DNA of 64,000 nucleotides from Verrucomicrobiales bacterium (GCA_031256975.1 JAIRPN010000013.1:434001-498000); one strand, 5' to 3'; shown: positions 9,784 to 19,621, counted from the stretch's first letter. Notes: generated by a model not told the origin, from the sequence alone. Made by a program: numbers and translations.

Positions 9784-10527
9784 ATGAAAACTCTCAATGT
9801 CGTCGTATGGAACGAGTATCTCCACGAAACAAAGAATGACAAGGTTGCCGCCATTTACCCGAAGGGAATTCATCAGGCCGTTGCCGACGGCATCAAAAAG
9901 CTTCGCCCCGAGATTGAGGTTGGCACGGCGACGATGCAGGAGCCGGAGCATGGCTTGTCGCAGGAGCGGCTGGCGCAGACTGATGTGTTGTTGTGGTGGG
10001 GGCACATGGGGCACGACAAGGTGGAGGATCGGATTGTCGACCGCGTGCAGGCGCGGGTGCTGCAGGGGATGGGATTGATTGTCCTGCATTCGGGTCATTT
10101 TTCCAAGATTTTCAAACGCCTGATGGGAACCTCGTGCGCGTTGAAATGGCGCGAGGCCAATGAAAAGGAGCGAATTTGGGTCTGCAACCCGGGGCATCCG
10201 ATCGCCGCGGGATTGCCGGAATATTTTGAATTGCCGCAGGAAGAGATGTATGGAGAACCCTTTGGCATCCCGGCACCGGAGGAACAGGTGTTTATCTCCT
10301 GGTTCGCGGGTGGTGAGGTGTTCCGCAGCGGTTGTTGCTGGCGGCGCGGGAATGGCAAAATTTTCTATTTTCAGCCGGGGCATGAGACTTATCCGACTTA
10401 CCATGACGCCAATATTCAACGGGTTATTGCCAATGCGGTGGCCTGGGCGGCACCGCAGGGCAGCTGGGAAGCGGTCATGGAAGCGCCGTGCGCGAAGAAT
10501 CCTCCGGAAAATCTGCCGGAAAAATAA
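9784..10527 (+). CDS. ThuA-like (trehalose utilization) domain protein
   Basis: 247 residues. The N-terminal pattern [16 protein letters not shown] and the glutamine-amidotransferase-like fold region ([23 protein letters not shown]) match the ThuA family, which takes part in uptake or catabolism of trehalose and related disaccharides or ketosugars. The late block [15 protein letters not shown] is also characteristic. It is followed after 21 bases by a Gfo/Idh/MocA oxidoreductase and is divergent from an AraC regulator, the usual context of this family in sugar catabolism. The true substrate cannot be read from sequence. Confidence 0.88.
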   Translation: MKTLNVVVWNEYLHETKNDKVAAIYPKGIHQAVADGIKKLRPEIEVGTATMQEPEHGLSQERLAQTDVLLWWGHMGHDKVEDRIVDRVQARVLQGMGLIVLHSGHFSKIFKRLMGTSCALKWREANEKERIWVCNPGHPIAAGLPEYFELPQEEMYGEPFGIPAPEEQVFISWFAGGEVFRSGCCWRRGNGKIFYFQPGHETYPTYHDANIQRVIANAVAWAAPQGSWEAVMEAPCAKNPPENLPEK

Positions 10528-10548
10528 AACGGGAAGGAAAAAGGATTT

Positions 10549-11604
10549 ATGGGCAAAAAGTTAAAAATCGGATTGATTGGCGCCGGGGGAATTGTGCGCG
10601 GGGCGCACTTGAATCCGGGATGGTTGCAAGTGCCGGATTGTGAGGTTGCGGCGGTCTGTGACATTCATCGTCTGACCGCGGAAAAATTGGCCGGGGATTT
10701 TGGCATTCCGCAGGTATTCACGGATTACCGGGAATTGCTGAAGTTGAAGGAAATCGACGCAGTGGATATCAGCACGCCCAACAGGATTCACACGCCGGCG
10801 GTACTGGCATCGTTTGCGGCGGGCAAGCACGTGCTTTGCGAGAAACCTCTCGCCGTTAGCGTCGCTGAAATACGGCAAATGGCGGCTGCCGCCAGGAAGG
10901 CGAAAAAATTACTGATGACCGCGCAGCACCAGCGTTTCCGCGGTGAAAGCATCGCCATCAAGAAGTGGGCGGAGGCCGGCAATCTTGGCGGGGTTTATCA
11001 TGCCAGGGTCAATGCCACGCGCCGTAATTGGCTGCCGGTCAATCCGGGATTCATCGACCCCAAATTGTCGGGGGGCGGACCGTGCATGGACATTGGCGTG
11101 CATGCGCTGGATACGGCGATGTGGGTGATGGATTTTCCCAAACCGGTCAGGGTTAGCGGCAGGGCCGCGGTGAATTTTGCCAAGGGATACGAGATTCCGG
11201 GCGGCTGGGGAGAATGGGATCGCAAGTTGTTCGGTGTGGAGGATTTTGCCGTCGGTTTTGTGCATTTTGAAAATGGCGCGACCATGACCCTCGAGGCGAG
11301 CTGGCTGCAACACCAGGGCGGGGAGGATTTCAGTTTCACCCTGCTGGGTAAAAAAGCCGGTGTGCAATGGCCGGAAGGGCGTTTTTACACGTCCTCCAAT
11401 CGTGTTTTGGTGGACGGGAAAATTCTTCCTGAAGCGGGTCTGCCGCCCCCTCATACCGGCGAGATCCAGGCCTTTGCCAAGGCGGTGCGCGAAGGCCAAA
11501 AATCGCCGGTGCCGGTGGAGCAAACCCTGTATGTGATCGCCATTTTGGAAGGGATCATGCAATCCAGCCGTTTGGGGCGCGAGGTTAAGCTGAAGCTGCC
11601 TTGA
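10549..11604 (+). CDS. Gfo/Idh/MocA-family oxidoreductase
   Basis: 351 residues. The N-terminal Rossmann fold shows GLIGAGGIVRGAH, and the family signature EKPLAV is at about residue 104. The C-terminal half is the beta-sheet substrate domain, with GGPCMDIGVHALD. These enzymes oxidise or epimerise sugars and inositols with NAD(P)H. It probably forms an operon with the ThuA-like gene 21 bases upstream, a pairing that favours disaccharide or ketosugar oxidation. A GGAAGGAAAAAGG ribosome-binding region precedes the ATG. Confidence 0.93.
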   Translation: MGKKLKIGLIGAGGIVRGAHLNPGWLQVPDCEVAAVCDIHRLTAEKLAGDFGIPQVFTDYRELLKLKEIDAVDISTPNRIHTPAVLASFAAGKHVLCEKPLAVSVAEIRQMAAAARKAKKLLMTAQHQRFRGESIAIKKWAEAGNLGGVYHARVNATRRNWLPVNPGFIDPKLSGGGPCMDIGVHALDTAMWVMDFPKPVRVSGRAAVNFAKGYEIPGGWGEWDRKLFGVEDFAVGFVHFENGATMTLEASWLQHQGGEDFSFTLLGKKAGVQWPEGRFYTSSNRVLVDGKILPEAGLPPPHTGEIQAFAKAVREGQKSPVPVEQTLYVIAILEGIMQSSRLGREVKLKLP

Positions 11605-11667
11605 ATCTTGCGGTTGGCGAATGATTTGCTGGTCAAAAGAACAGATGTTTTTAATATGATCAGACAG

Positions 11668-12636
11668 ATGAACCAACGAATCATTGTCACCGGCGCCGCG
11701 GGTTTTATCGGCAGGAACATTGTCGAGATGCTGAACCGCCGCGGCCATGAGAATTTGCTGCTGGTCGACCATCTGGGCAATGATGAAAAATGGAAAAACC
11801 TGGTCGGCTTGAAATACGAGGATTTGTTGCAGCCGCCGCAATTCCTCGACCTTGTTATTGGCGACAAGCTGTCGCCCGCCAGCGTGTGCATTCATGAGGG
11901 AGCCTGCAGCGCGACCACTGAAAAGAACGCCGATTATCTGCTGGAAAACAATTACCGCTTCACCCGCTTGCTGTGCGAGTGGAGCCTGCGTCATAAGACC
12001 CGTTTTGTGTATGCCTCCAGCGCCGCCACTTACGGTGATGGCGCGCTGGGTTACAACGATGATGACGCGGTGACGCCGAAGCTGCAGCCGTTGAACATGT
12101 ACGGTTATTCCAAGCACATGTTTGACCTGTGGGCCTTGCAGAACGGTCTGCTGGACAAGATTGTCGGCCTGAAATATTTCAACGTCTACGGCCCCTACGA
12201 GGATCACAAGGGCGACATGCGTTCCCTGGTGCAGAAGGCCTACCACCAGATCAAAAGCAAGGGTTACATTGAATTATTCAAGTCCTATCACCCTGATTAC
12301 CAGGATGGCGAACAGAAACGCGATTTTGTCTATGTGCGTGACGCGGCAAAGGTGACTTTGCATTTCGCGCTGGATACCAAGGCGGGCGGGCTTTACAACT
12401 GCGGCGCGGGCCAGGCGCGGACTTGGGTTGACCTGGCAAAGGCGTTGTTCAGTGCCATGAACCTGAAGCCTGACATTCGTTTTATTGAAATGCCGGAAAT
12501 CCTGCAGGGCAAATACCAGTACTTCACCCAAGCCGACGAGAAAAAGTTGCAGACGGCTGGCGGTTACAAGCACCCCTTCGCTTCCATCGAGGAAGGCGTG
12601 GCGGATTACGTGCGGACGCATTTGTCCAAGCAATGA
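11668..12636 (+). CDS. hldD: ADP-L-glycero-D-manno-heptose 6-epimerase
   Basis: 322 residues from the chosen ATG (MNQRIIVTG), which puts the Rossmann motif TGAAGFIG near the N-terminus; in-frame starts at 11656 and 11608 would only add a non-homologous tail. The SDR catalytic pair is visible in YGYSKHMFD (YxxxK), with YASSAATYG before it. The region GEQKRDFVYVRDAAKV is typical of HldD/RfaD. The enzyme makes the heptose precursor of the LPS inner core, so it marks a Gram-negative envelope. It is preceded by an unrelated sugar-catabolism gene and is convergent with rhaA. Confidence 0.92.
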   Translation: MNQRIIVTGAAGFIGRNIVEMLNRRGHENLLLVDHLGNDEKWKNLVGLKYEDLLQPPQFLDLVIGDKLSPASVCIHEGACSATTEKNADYLLENNYRFTRLLCEWSLRHKTRFVYASSAATYGDGALGYNDDDAVTPKLQPLNMYGYSKHMFDLWALQNGLLDKIVGLKYFNVYGPYEDHKGDMRSLVQKAYHQIKSKGYIELFKSYHPDYQDGEQKRDFVYVRDAAKVTLHFALDTKAGGLYNCGAGQARTWVDLAKALFSAMNLKPDIRFIEMPEILQGKYQYFTQADEKKLQTAGGYKHPFASIEEGVADYVRTHLSKQ

Positions 12637-12648
12637 GGTCCTTTGTCG

Positions 12649-13893
12649 TTAGCGTTTGGAGAGGACGTCTTTCTCGTAGGTTTTGATCTCCGCCAGCCAC
12701 GCGTGGTCATGGGGCACGTTTTGGCGCTGGCAGAATTCTTCCCAAACCGCGCTGAAGGGCAGGGTTTTTCCGGCTTCCAGCAAGGCCAACCGCGAGGTGT
12801 AATCCCCGGCGTTTTCTGCGCTACGCAATTTCTCAATCGGTTCCAGCAACGCTAACAACAAGGACTGTTGCGTGGCGCGGGTGCCGATGATCCACGCAGC
12901 GAGGCGATTGATGCTGGCGTCGAAGAAATCGAGGCCGATGTGGGTGCGCGGGAGAAAATTGCCGCGCACCAGTTCCTGCATGATGGCCTTGGTGGCGTCG
13001 TCGAGGATGACCACATGATCGCTGTCCCAACGGACGCCGCGGCTGACATGCAGCAGGATTTCCGGCACGAATTGCAACACGGCGCTGATTTTGTCGGAGA
13101 TAGATTCGGTCGGATGAAAATGGCCGGCGTCGAGGCAGAGCAGCTTTTGGTTTTTCACCGCATAACCCAGATAAAATTCGTGCGAGCCGACCACGTAGGC
13201 TTCCGAGCCGATGCCGAACAGTTTGCTTTCCACCGCGTCGAGATGGTGGTTGGCGTCCAAGGATTCGCCAAAGACGAGGTCAAGCGATTCGGCCAGGCGC
13301 AGGCGCGGGGCCAGGCGATCGGCGGGCAAATCCTTGCTGCCGTCGGGAATCCAAATGTTGGTGACGCAGGGAGTGCCGAGTTGGCGGCCAATTTCCGCGC
13401 CGATCCGGCGGCTGGCGATGCAGTGGTCGATCCAGAATTGCCGCACTTCGCGATTAGCGTGGCTTAGGGTAAAACCGTCATTGGCGAGCGGATGACTAAA
13501 GCAGGTCGGGTTGAAATCCATGCCGAGTCCCTGTGCCTTGGCCCAGTCGATCCAGCTTTGAAATTCCCGCACGGTATATTCGTTGCGGTCGATTTTTCGC
13601 CCGCCCAGATCGGCATAACAGGCGTGAAGGTTCAGGCGGTGCCTGCCGGGAATCAGTGTTAGCGCCTTGGCCAGGTCCTGCCGGAGTTCAGCGATACTAC
13701 GGGCTTTGCCAGGATAATTTCCGGTTACGGCCAGTCCGCCACCGAGCACCGTGGCACTGTGCTCGAAGCCGCCGACATCGTCGCCCTGCCAGCAATGCAA
13801 CGAAAGCGGGATCGCGGTTAGCGTGCGGATGGCTTGCTCGGTGTCGACGCCGAGTGCGGCGTAACGTTCCTTGGCGATGGTGTAGGGGTTCAT
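12649..13893 (-). CDS. rhaA: L-rhamnose isomerase
   Basis: 414 residues, the family length. It converts L-rhamnose to L-rhamnulose. Family landmarks include the N-terminal [32 protein letters not shown] and [12 protein letters not shown] with the metal-binding Asp and His residues. It lies 9 bases after the rhamnosidase gene on the same strand, so released rhamnose would be isomerised at once. Rhamnulokinase and aldolase genes are not present here. The stop codon TAA is part of a CGCTAA motif copy (KR-stop). Opposite-strand frames are shadows. Confidence 0.97.
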   Translation of the reverse strand: MNPYTIAKERYAALGVDTEQAIRTLTAIPLSLHCWQGDDVGGFEHSATVLGGGLAVTGNYPGKARSIAELRQDLAKALTLIPGRHRLNLHACYADLGGRKIDRNEYTVREFQSWIDWAKAQGLGMDFNPTCFSHPLANDGFTLSHANREVRQFWIDHCIASRRIGAEIGRQLGTPCVTNIWIPDGSKDLPADRLAPRLRLAESLDLVFGESLDANHHLDAVESKLFGIGSEAYVVGSHEFYLGYAVKNQKLLCLDAGHFHPTESISDKISAVLQFVPEILLHVSRGVRWDSDHVVILDDATKAIMQELVRGNFLPRTHIGLDFFDASINRLAAWIIGTRATQQSLLLALLEPIEKLRSAENAGDYTSRLALLEAGKTLPFSAVWEEFCQRQNVPHDHAWLAEIKTYEKDVLSKR

Positions 13894-13902
13894 GGTGATA
13901 GT

Positions 13903-16215
13903 TTACTTTTTCTTGAGTTGCAGTTCATGTCGGCCAACCGTCAGCGCAACGGATTTGTTCGGGACAAAGCCTTCGGGCGGGAAGAAGGCGGCGCTGCTGC
14001 CGGGAGGAACATTCAATTTCACGGTTAGCGTCCTGCCGCGCAGTTGCCAGCGGATCGAGACTTCGCCGTTGGCGGTCTGCAACGAGGCTTCTGCCCAAGT
14101 CAGGGAGCCGCCGGGTCGCGGATGGAATTTAATGTGCCGGTAACCCGGGTGACGTTCATCCAGGTCCAATCCCGCCAATGACGAGACCATCCACGCGCCG
14201 ACCGCGCCATAGGCGTAGTGGTTGAAGGAGTTCATGCCGACGTCCTGGAATCCGCGCTCGGGATGCCAGCCGTCCCAGCGTTCCCAGATGGTGGTGGCGC
14301 CGTTTTTGACCGGGAACAACCACGAGGGGAAGCTTTCCTGCTCCAGCAGCTTGTAGGCGATATCGAGTTGGCCGTTGGCGGCCAGCACGTCGAGGATGTA
14401 GGGTGTGCCGACAAACCCGGTGCCGAGGTGAAACTCGCGTTTCTCGATTTCACGGACCAATTCCCGGGTGGCCTTGGCACGCAATTTTTCCGGCAGCAAC
14501 CCAAAGTGCAGGGCCAGCACGTAGGCGGTTTGGGTTGCCCCCACCAGTAAGCCGTCGGCAGTGACAAAACGACGGCGAAATGCGGCGACAATGTCACGGT
14601 GCAGGCGGCGGAATTTGGCGGCGTCGGGCTTGTGGCCAAGCACGGTGGCCACCTTGGCCATGATTTCGGTGTCGTAGGCAAAAAATGCCGTGCCGATGAG
14701 ATCCTTTGGTGTGCCGCCTTCATTGCCGCCCCAGCCGTTGCGGGTGCCGTCCAAGGCCAGCCAGTCGCCGAATCCGCCCCATTTGACCGCGTCGGGATGC
14801 GAGCGGATCAGATCGCGGGACAAATATTTTTGCAGGCCTTCGACATATTTTTTCATCGCGGCGTAATTGTCGGCGAGAATTTTTTTATCGCCGTAACACA
14901 GGTAAATGGTCCACGGGCAAATCACCATCGCATCAGCCCAAGCAGGACCGCCTTCTTCAACCTCGACCAAGTTTTTCCCGGGCGGCAAGTTGGGGGCGAC
15001 CGGCGGGATGTAGCCGCGGGAATTCTGTGTGTCGCGCAGATTAAGGCACCACTTGTGGAAGAATTTGCGCACGTCCCGGTTGAAGCAGGCGGTACGGATG
15101 AAGACCTGGGCATCGCCGGTCCAGCCGAGGCGTTCGTCGCGTTGCGGGCAATCGGTTGGGATGTCGATGAAATTGCTTTTCTGCCCCCAAACGATGTTGT
15201 GTTGCAACTGGTTGAGCAACGGATTGGAACAGGCGAAATGCCCGGTGGGCGGCAATTCGGAGTGCGTCACAATGCCGCTAATGGCGAACTCGTCATTGGC
15301 GTCCAGTCCCGATACCTCGATGTAACGGAAGCCGTGGAAGGTAAAGCGTGGGCGCCAATGTTCCATATCGTTGCCTCTGCAAATGTAGTGGTCAGTTGCC
15401 TTGGCGCTGCGCAGGTTGGCGTAATAAGGGGTTCCGTCGGGTTGCAGGATTTCGGCGAAACGCAGGGTCAGCTTTCGTCCGCGTGCGGCGCGAACGCTAA
15501 TGACGGCGTAGCCGGCAAAGTTTTGCCCCAGGTCGAACAGCCGGGATGATGCACCATTCACGGTTAGCGTGGTCACCGAGACGGGCTCGATCTGTTCCTG
15601 TTCGCGTACCGGCAGGCCGGGGGATAGTTGCAGAGCGATCTTGGGGGTCGGGCGGACCAAGACCGGCGACCACTTGCAATCGTCAAATCCGGCTGATGAC
15701 CAGCCGTCCAGTTCCAAGCGGGCGTCGTAAGTCTCCCCGGCCAGAAAATCATTTTCCAAGATCGGTCCGGTGGAGCAACGCCAGGAGGCATCTGATTTCA
15801 CGGTTAGCGTCCTGCCGTCGGCAGTGGTGATTTCCAGACAGGCTAACAGCGAAGGACGGTCGCCGTAATTCTGGCGGCTTTTTCTCCAGCCGACCTGGCC
15901 GCAGTACCAGCCGTCGCCGAGAATCACGCCTATGGCGTTGTCGCCGTCGCACAATAGCGAAGTGATGTCGTGGGTCTGGTAAAACACCCGCTTGTGATAA
16001 TCGGTCCAGCCGGGCGCAAAAAGATCATTGCCGACCCGTTTGCCGTTGATTTCACATTCGTACAAGCCGAGGGCGCTGATGTGCAGATGGGCTTGCCTGA
16101 TACCGCCGCTAATGACGAAGTTCTTGCGCAAATAAGGGGCCGGTGACAAGGACTTGGCATCATTCAGGGGGGACGCGATCCAGCGTGCCCCGGCAAGAGA
16201 GACGGGTAATTTCAT
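13903..16215 (-). CDS. Alpha-L-rhamnosidase, GH78
   Basis: About 770 residues from the chosen start MKLPVSLAGARWIASP, which puts the usual WIxA opening near the N-terminus; an ATG at 16275 would add 20 residues and cannot be excluded. N-terminal beta-sandwich carbohydrate modules (LHISALGLYECEINGKRV) precede the (alpha/alpha)6 barrel. The catalytic region has DCPQRDERLGWTGDAQVF, with the conserved acidic residues, and further on WERWDGW. It cleaves terminal rhamnose from glycosides or rhamnogalacturonan. No obvious signal peptide is seen, which suggests cytoplasmic hydrolysis of imported oligosaccharides. It forms an operon with rhaA and is divergent from an AraC gene. Confidence 0.95.
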   Translation of the reverse strand: MKLPVSLAGARWIASPLNDAKSLSPAPYLRKNFVISGGIRQAHLHISALGLYECEINGKRVGNDLFAPGWTDYHKRVFYQTHDITSLLCDGDNAIGVILGDGWYCGQVGWRKSRQNYGDRPSLLACLEITTADGRTLTVKSDASWRCSTGPILENDFLAGETYDARLELDGWSSAGFDDCKWSPVLVRPTPKIALQLSPGLPVREQEQIEPVSVTTLTVNGASSRLFDLGQNFAGYAVISVRAARGRKLTLRFAEILQPDGTPYYANLRSAKATDHYICRGNDMEHWRPRFTFHGFRYIEVSGLDANDEFAISGIVTHSELPPTGHFACSNPLLNQLQHNIVWGQKSNFIDIPTDCPQRDERLGWTGDAQVFIRTACFNRDVRKFFHKWCLNLRDTQNSRGYIPPVAPNLPPGKNLVEVEEGGPAWADAMVICPWTIYLCYGDKKILADNYAAMKKYVEGLQKYLSRDLIRSHPDAVKWGGFGDWLALDGTRNGWGGNEGGTPKDLIGTAFFAYDTEIMAKVATVLGHKPDAAKFRRLHRDIVAAFRRRFVTADGLLVGATQTAYVLALHFGLLPEKLRAKATRELVREIEKREFHLGTGFVGTPYILDVLAANGQLDIAYKLLEQESFPSWLFPVKNGATTIWERWDGWHPERGFQDVGMNSFNHYAYGAVGAWMVSSLAGLDLDERHPGYRHIKFHPRPGGSLTWAEASLQTANGEVSIRWQLRGRTLTVKLNVPPGSSAAFFPPEGFVPNKSVALTVGRHELQLKKK

Positions 16216-16284
16216 GCGTCCATCATTGGTCAAAAAATCCGGGTTGTCCTTGAATTTACTGCCATAAAATAGCATAATTCCGCC

Positions 16285-17172
16285 ATGCCGGTTATTGCCC
16301 TGAAACGCAAGACTTTCTTCCGCAACCCAAAGGCGAAGGTTGCGGTTAGCCGCCAGCCTGTACAGTCGACCATGTCGCAACACCGGCATGAATTCTTTGA
16401 GATTGCCATTATTTTATCGGGCCACGGTGTGCATATAACCGGAGAATTCCGCCATATTATTGAGACAGGTGACGTGCTGGTTATCAACCGGCGGCGCACG
16501 CACGGTTACGAATCGAACGACAATCTGAATCTGGTCAACATCCTGATTGGCGAGGAGATGATCGCGCAACTCAACCGCAAATTGCGCGAGGTTCCCGCGT
16601 TCCACGCGTTGTTCAGCCTGGAATCACTGCGCTGGCAGCGCAAGGAATACCAAAGTCGCCTGCGCCTTGACAGCGTGCAACTGCAACAGGCGGGGGAATG
16701 GGTGGATTGCCTGGAACGTGAATTGCAGCAGGGGGACGCGGTGAACTTGTTTGCCGCCGAGGCTTATCTGACGCTAATCGTCAACCTGCTGGTGCGAAAT
16801 TACGAGCAAGGGCGTCCGGTGGTGGCCAGACCTGACGACCAGCTGGGACGGTTGCTGGGCTGGCTGGAACAGAACTGTGCCGAGCCGCTAACGGTGGGCC
16901 GGATGGCGAAACAGGCCGGGATGTCGGAACGGCATTTCTTCCGGGTGTTCAGCCGGGCGGTGGGACAGAGTCCGCTGGCTTATTTGAACCGGGCACGGAT
17001 ACGCCGGGCGACCGACCTGATGGCTGGAGGCGGCGAAAAGATGCGCATTGCCGAGGTGGCGACCGCCTGCGGGTTTGGCGACAGCAATTATTTTTCCCGC
17101 AGCTTCCGGCAGATCACCGGGCGGACTCCGCGCGAGTTTGTGCGCGGCCGGAATGAGCGGATCCGTTTATAA
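16285..17172 (+). CDS. AraC-family regulator, probable rhamnose activator
   Basis: 295 residues. The N-terminal cupin-type sensing domain (HRHEFFEIAIILSGHGVH, then GDVLVINRRRTHGYE) and the C-terminal double helix-turn-helix (LTVGRMAKQAGMSERHFFRV; IAEVATACGFGDSNYFSRS) resemble RhaS/RhaR-type activators. It is divergent from the rhamnosidase-rhaA operon across a gap of about 70 bases and is followed after 53 bases by an esterase. By position it likely senses rhamnose and drives both flanking units. Ligand specificity is inference. Confidence 0.9.
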   Translation: MPVIALKRKTFFRNPKAKVAVSRQPVQSTMSQHRHEFFEIAIILSGHGVHITGEFRHIIETGDVLVINRRRTHGYESNDNLNLVNILIGEEMIAQLNRKLREVPAFHALFSLESLRWQRKEYQSRLRLDSVQLQQAGEWVDCLERELQQGDAVNLFAAEAYLTLIVNLLVRNYEQGRPVVARPDDQLGRLLGWLEQNCAEPLTVGRMAKQAGMSERHFFRVFSRAVGQSPLAYLNRARIRRATDLMAGGGEKMRIAEVATACGFGDSNYFSRSFRQITGRTPREFVRGRNERIRL

Positions 17173-17225
17173 AACAGGGGTTTGTCATTTGGCAAAAAGC
17201 CGCCAACATAACCGGTTTAAGAATT

Positions 17226-18041
17226 ATGAATATTTCCGAGATCATGCCGTTGTGGCCGCTAACCACCAAAGTCGATTTCAACGCCGAGGAGGGCAATGTC
17301 CCGTCGCTGCAGGTGTTTTATCCCGAACCCGACCGTTCGACCGGGGCTGCGATGGTGATTTTTCCCGGTGGCGGTTATGAGGGATTGGCGCCGCATGAAG
17401 GCGGTGCTTTTGCCGAGTGGCTGGCGGGTTACGGCATGACCGGAATCGTGGTCAAATACCGGCTTGGCAGCAAGGGACACCGGCATCCGGCCATGCTGAA
17501 TGATGCCAAACGGGCGTTGCGGCTGGCGCGCGCTAATGCCGCAGCTTGGGGGATTGATCCGCAGCGCATCGGTGTGATGGGTTCCAGTGCGGGCGGACAC
17601 TTGACGGCGTCGTTGCTGACCCAGTTTGATTTGGGGCATCCGCAGGCTGACGACGAAGTGGAGCGCCAGAGTTCGCGTCCCGATCTGGGGGTGTTGTGTT
17701 ACCCGGTGATTTCCATGGGTGACATCACCCACGAAGGTTCGCGGCGGAATTTGTTAGGCGAGACCCCGTCCGCCGAATTGGTCTCACGGATGTCCAATGA
17801 AAAACGGGTGACTCCCGATACGCCGCCCTGTTTTGTCTGGCATACCTACGAGGATGAAACGGTGAAGGTGGAAAATCCGCTGGCTTTCGCGCAGGCTTTG
17901 CGCGCCAATGGCGTGAAATTCGAGCTGCACATCTACGAGCGCGGCGGCCACGGCATGGGACTGGGCGCGCCGCACCGCTGGACGGCGGATTGCCTGGCCT
18001 GGTTGCAGGAACGCGGTTTCGCGCGCCGGGTCATTTCTTGA
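17226..18041 (+). CDS. Alpha/beta hydrolase, probable carbohydrate esterase
   Basis: 271 residues, alpha/beta-hydrolase fold of the dienelactone-hydrolase/BD-FAE type. The oxyanion region is VIFPGGGYEGLAPHEGG, the nucleophile elbow GSSAGGH carries Ser in GxSxG near residue 120, an acidic residue lies in WHTYEDETV and the His in ERGGHGMGLG. Such enzymes remove acetyl groups from xylan or pectin side chains. The position next to the rhamnosidase, rhaA and AraC genes fits deacetylation of rhamnogalacturonan-type oligomers. No signal peptide is evident. The 3' end overlaps the convergent TPR gene by 11 bases. Confidence 0.85.
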   Translation: MNISEIMPLWPLTTKVDFNAEEGNVPSLQVFYPEPDRSTGAAMVIFPGGGYEGLAPHEGGAFAEWLAGYGMTGIVVKYRLGSKGHRHPAMLNDAKRALRLARANAAAWGIDPQRIGVMGSSAGGHLTASLLTQFDLGHPQADDEVERQSSRPDLGVLCYPVISMGDITHEGSRRNLLGETPSAELVSRMSNEKRVTPDTPPCFVWHTYEDETVKVENPLAFAQALRANGVKFELHIYERGGHGMGLGAPHRWTADCLAWLQERGFARRVIS

Positions 18042-18711
18042 CCACGCTGATCTTTTTCAGGGTGAACAGCAAGTCGGGCTCGTACTCGCCATAGACGTCG
18101 TTGCCGTAAATGGTGCGGGCCTGCTGCAAGGCTTCCTGATATTCGGCCGGCTTGTCCGTGGCGAAGGCCAGGGCCGCGCGGGCGAAATAATAAGCGGGCG
18201 ATTGGTCGTCGGCGGGGTCGAGCCCGGTGATCAGTTTTGAGGAATTGGCGAGATCGCCCGCCGCCAGGTAACAATAAATGATTTTCAACAGGGCTTCCCG
18301 TTGTCCCGGAGCCTTGCTGAGATAGACGCGGTAATATTGCACCGCCTCGCCCCAATGCGCCTGCAAGAAGGCCGATTCGCCCAGGTAATAATGCACCTCG
18401 TGCAATTCCGGATTCAGGCCGTTGGCCTGGAACAGGGAGTCCTGCGACTCCTTGTATTTGCCCTGCTTGATCAGAATGCGGCCTTTTAGTAACAATAATG
18501 CGGCATCGTTCGGCGGTTTGGCCAGCAGGTCGTTGGTGCGGGCCAGCGCGTCATCGAGCTTGCCGCTCTTGTAAGCGACGAAGGCTTCCTGGTAGGGGTT
18601 GAGCTTGATGTCCTCGGGTTTTGGCTCCGCCATTAGCGGAGATTGGAAAGTCAGGCAAAGCAGCAACATGGCGGTTAGCGTCGCTGGCCGGGTTGGAATG
18701 TTGGGCGACAT
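18031..18711 (-). CDS. TPR-repeat protein with signal peptide
   Basis: About 226 residues when started at MSPNIPTRP, which gives a normal signal peptide ending near LMAEPK; an upstream in-frame ATG at 18759 would bury it. At least three tetratricopeptide-like helical pairs follow (e.g. AALLLLKGRILIKQGKYKES, then EVHYYLGESAFLQAHWGEA). TPR proteins act as scaffolds for protein assembly. A second, divergent TPR gene starts 74 bases away, so the two may share a control region and a complex. Specific function unknown. Confidence 0.82.
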   Translation of the reverse strand: MSPNIPTRPATLTAMLLLCLTFQSPLMAEPKPEDIKLNPYQEAFVAYKSGKLDDALARTNDLLAKPPNDAALLLLKGRILIKQGKYKESQDSLFQANGLNPELHEVHYYLGESAFLQAHWGEAVQYYRVYLSKAPGQREALLKIIYCYLAAGDLANSSKLITGLDPADDQSPAYYFARAALAFATDKPAEYQEALQQARTIYGNDVYGEYEPDLLFTLKKISVVKK

Positions 18712-18785
18712 GGATTTCAAGATGGCGTTGATTGTAATGGAACAATCGGCGTTGTCCAAATTTGTTTCTCTGTTATACTTGACGC

Positions 18786-19616
18786 ATGTTCAGGCGAATA
18801 TTGCTTATGGGATTGCTGGCGGGCGCGGTTTGCCTAGGCGTGGCGCGCGGCCAGGAGGGAAACGGCGACAAGGCCAAGCAGGAATTTTCACCCGAATACC
18901 AGCAGGCCTATGAAAAGGCCATCCAGCTGTTCAACCAGAACGATTTCGACGGCACGCTGAAGCAATTGGACGAGGCGGACAAGCTGCAGGCCGGGGTGGT
19001 GGCCACCCAGAATCTGCGCGGCGCGGTGTATGTGCGGCAGAAAAAATACGACGAGGCGCAGAAAATCTTCGCCGATTTGTACCAAAAGGACCCGCAGAAC
19101 GTGATGGCCCTGTTCAATCTGGGCGAAACCTATTTCCTGCAGAAAAATTACAGCGAGGCGACCAAACATTTTCAAGCCTTCACCGAGAAGAGCAAGACGC
19201 AGAACTCGCTGGGTGTTTACAAGGTGTTCCTGTGCAACCTGCAAACCGGCAACGAGGCGACGGCGAAAAAGACCCTGGATGAAACCCAGGCGACCATTTC
19301 CGACCCGCTGTATTATTACCTGAATGCCGCTTATTTGTTCAAACAGGGCAAGCTGGAGGATGCGCGCGGCTACCTGGCCTCGGCATTCCAGATTTACCCC
19401 GGACAGGCGAACGCGGCCTTCATCGATTCGCTGATTGAGCTGGGTTACGTCAAGCCGGATGACATCAAGGCTTCCGGCGGCAATACGGCCCCGGTGGTGC
19501 AGGGTGGCGGGCATGCTCCCGCGCCGGTACCCGCCCCGGCCCCGACTTCGACAACGCCGGACATTTCCGGCTTGGAAAATTTGCTGCCCAACCTGGACAG
19601 CGACAAGAAAAAGTAA
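18786..19616 (+). CDS. TPR-repeat periplasmic protein
   Basis: 276 residues. A signal peptide (MFRRILLMGLLAGAVCLGVARGQ) is followed by several TPR units (YEKAIQLFNQNDFDGTLKQL; NVMALFNLGETYFLQKNYSE; LEDARGYLASAFQIYPGQAN) and a Pro/Ala-rich tail near 235-255. It is probably periplasmic or envelope-associated. It is divergent from another TPR gene, and resembles the paired TPR proteins often seen in this kind of genome. No catalytic motif. The 3' end is followed by an inverted repeat. Confidence 0.85.
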   Translation: MFRRILLMGLLAGAVCLGVARGQEGNGDKAKQEFSPEYQQAYEKAIQLFNQNDFDGTLKQLDEADKLQAGVVATQNLRGAVYVRQKKYDEAQKIFADLYQKDPQNVMALFNLGETYFLQKNYSEATKHFQAFTEKSKTQNSLGVYKVFLCNLQTGNEATAKKTLDETQATISDPLYYYLNAAYLFKQGKLEDARGYLASAFQIYPGQANAAFIDSLIELGYVKPDDIKASGGNTAPVVQGGGHAPAPVPAPAPTSTTPDISGLENLLPNLDSDKKK

Positions 19617-19621
19617 ATTTT

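Noticed and set aside
9727-10419. N-terminal extension of the AraC protein to 527 residues
   Set aside because: It is antisense to the clear ThuA-like gene; the AraC family length and the MKNL start fit 296 residues.
10909-12246. Minus-strand 445-codon open frame
   Set aside because: It overlaps two well-supported plus-strand genes (Gfo/Idh/MocA and hldD) and shows no domain.
14599-15549. Plus-strand 316-codon frame inside the GH78 gene
   Set aside because: Shadow of the rhamnosidase; no family features.
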